Below the pieces are notes generated by a model. It was given only the letters and a program-made list of their open reading frames with translations, was not told the origin of the DNA and ran no database searches. Shown here piece after piece: positions 63,155 through 64,000 of a stretch of DNA of 64,000 nucleotides. This DNA is from Microbacterium paraoxydans. GTDB lineage: Bacteria; Actinomycetota; Actinomycetes; Actinomycetales; Microbacteriaceae. A program made the translations under genes and the position numbers. Numbering within the stretch: position 1 is the first letter of the stretch; each line of letters opens with the position of its first letter. The stretch is from NCBI RefSeq assembly GCF_018224615.1, contig NZ_JAGTUK010000003.1, positions 482,339 to 546,338 on the forward strand, given 5' to 3'.

Positions 63155-64000
63155 CAGCGGTTCCCTCCTGCGAGCTCGGGTGCACGGGTGAGGAGCGGCG
63201 CTCCCCACGAATCGACGAGAAGCGTCTCCAGTGCGGCGCCCACGCGGTACAGACGCGCGTCCTCCCTCGCCGGGGCCAGGAACTGGATGCCGACGGGCAG
63301 ACCGTCGTCGTCGGACAGGCCGCTCGGGATCGAGATGCCGGGGACACCTGCGAGGTTCGCCGGAATCGTGGTGATGTCGTTGAGGTACATCTGCAGCGGG
63401 TCGTCGATCTTCTCGCCGAGCTTGAACGCCGTGGTCGGCGCGGACGGCGTGGCGATCACGTCGACCGATCCGAAGGCCGCGGCGAAGTCCTGCTGGATCA
63501 GCGTGCGGACCTTCTGCGCGCTGCCGTAGTACGCGTCGTAGTACCCGGCCGACAGCGCGTACGTGCCGAGGATGATGCGCCGCTTGACCTCGTCCCCGAA
63601 GCCGGCGTCGCGCGTGGCGGACATCACGTCCTCGACGGTCGGGTTGCCGTCGGGCGTCACACGCAGTCCGAAGCGCACCGAGTCGAACTTCGCGAGGTTG
63701 CTCGAGGCCTCCGCCGGGAGGATCAGGTAGTACGCCGCCACGCCGTACTCGAAGTGCGGGGCGTCGATCTCCACGATCTCCGCTCCCTGTGCCTCCAGGA
63801 GCGCCAGCGCGCTGCGGAACGAGGCCGCCACCCCGGGCTGGAAACCGCTGTCGGGGAGCTCGCGGATCACGCCGACGCGCAAGCCCTTCAGCCCGTCGCC
63901 ACGCGCACCCTGACGAGCGGCCTCGGCGAACGACGGCCACCGCTCGTCGAGCGAGGTGGAGTCCTTCGGGTCGTGCCCGCCGATCGCGTCGTGCAGCAGT
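63154..64000 (-). CDS. gatA: Asp/Glu-tRNA amidotransferase subunit A (5' end outside window)
   Basis: The C-terminal ~281 residues of an amidase-family GatA. The portion seen starts [17 protein letters not shown], a GatA segment just downstream of the Ser-Ser-Lys active-site region, which therefore lies outside the window; the rest contains [17 protein letters not shown] and [20 protein letters not shown]. gatC is expected upstream, off-window. Glutaminase subunit that feeds ammonia to GatB. Confidence 0.92.
   Translation of the reverse strand, partial: LLHDAIGGHDPKDSTSLDERWPSFAEAARQGARGDGLKGLRVGVIRELPDSGFQPGVAASFRSALALLEAQGAEIVEIDAPHFEYGVAAYYLILPAEASSNLAKFDSVRFGLRVTPDGNPTVEDVMSATRDAGFGDEVKRRIILGTYALSAGYYDAYYGSAQKVRTLIQQDFAAAFGSVDVIATPSAPTTAFKLGEKIDDPLQMYLNDITTIPANLAGVPGISIPSGLSDDDGLPVGIQFLAPAREDARLYRVGAALETLLVDSWGAPLLTRAPELAGGNR

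Overview
The window is a gap-free, gene-dense stretch of a high-GC actinobacterial chromosome. I read it as Microbacteriaceae, most likely Microbacterium or a close relative. The grounds are the RNA polymerase-binding protein RbpA, PafB/PafC, GatA/GatB, an actinobacterial Cys-rich ferrochelatase, the Microbacteriaceae-type small proteins DUF7882 and DUF6458, and many apparently leaderless genes in which TANNNT stands 6-8 nt before the start codon. No insertion sequence, prophage, CRISPR array, rRNA or defence island is visible. No interval longer than 300 bases lacks a gene.

Layout. 1-4.6 kb: partial AraC regulator, DUF308 membrane protein, SDR oxidoreductase, an NfeD/SPFH/GDPD operon, rbpA. 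4.6-12.6 kb (minus): FKBP lipoprotein-pafB-pafC-tatA-tatC-helY-lnt. 12.6-15.3 kb: trmI, a HAD hydrolase and a divergent PAC2 protein. 15.3-24 kb: uppP, M20 peptidase, tRNA-Leu, ferritin/VIT fusion, XPB-like helicase, SGNH hydrolase, SpoU methyltransferase, Sir2 and a histidine phosphatase. 24-34.8 kb: a branched-chain amino acid block, with a leucine-degradation operon (acyl-CoA carboxylase beta and alpha, acyl-CoA dehydrogenase, MaoC hydratase, CitE-like lyase) under a divergent TetR gene, and a branched-chain 2-oxoacid dehydrogenase operon (E1alpha, E1beta, E2) under a divergent Lrp gene. Each regulator has an inverted-repeat operator in its intergenic region.

34.7-45.1 kb: alpha/beta hydrolase, AraC regulator, DUF7882, DUF6458, flavohemoprotein, tRNA-Met, gamma carbonic anhydrase, Dps, amidohydrolase, PaiB, a Nei-type glycosylase, rpiB, ferrochelatase. 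45.2-56.6 kb: pepN, an MscS/truncated-haemoglobin/flavoprotein operon, an unrecognised protein, two thioesterases, ettA, a DUF6993 lipoprotein, an SSB paralogue and a small unknown gene. 56.6-64 kb: tRNA-Arg, orn, tRNA-His, a LysE exporter, a zincin/clpS/DUF2017 operon, a P-loop kinase-like gene, a GerW-like gene, dinB, gatB and the 3' part of gatA.

The most interesting result is regulatory. PafBC is the transcriptional activator of the LexA-independent DNA-damage response in mycobacteria. Here pafBC is kept, but the pupylation genes (mpa/arc, dop, pup, prcBA, pafA) that separate trmI from pafBC in mycobacteria are absent from that interval, which has shrunk to a few bases. In the same window several promoters carry a TGTC-centred 9-mer exactly 8 nt before a TANNNT -10 box, resembling the known PafBC/RecA-NDp motif (TTGTCRGTG-N8-TANNNT). 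They precede a small unknown gene, an AraC regulator, the XPB-like helicase, rpiB-nei, sir2 and possibly dinB; orn has a variant with 7-nt spacing. This is a testable local PafBC regulon. I did not find a wholly new multi-gene system.
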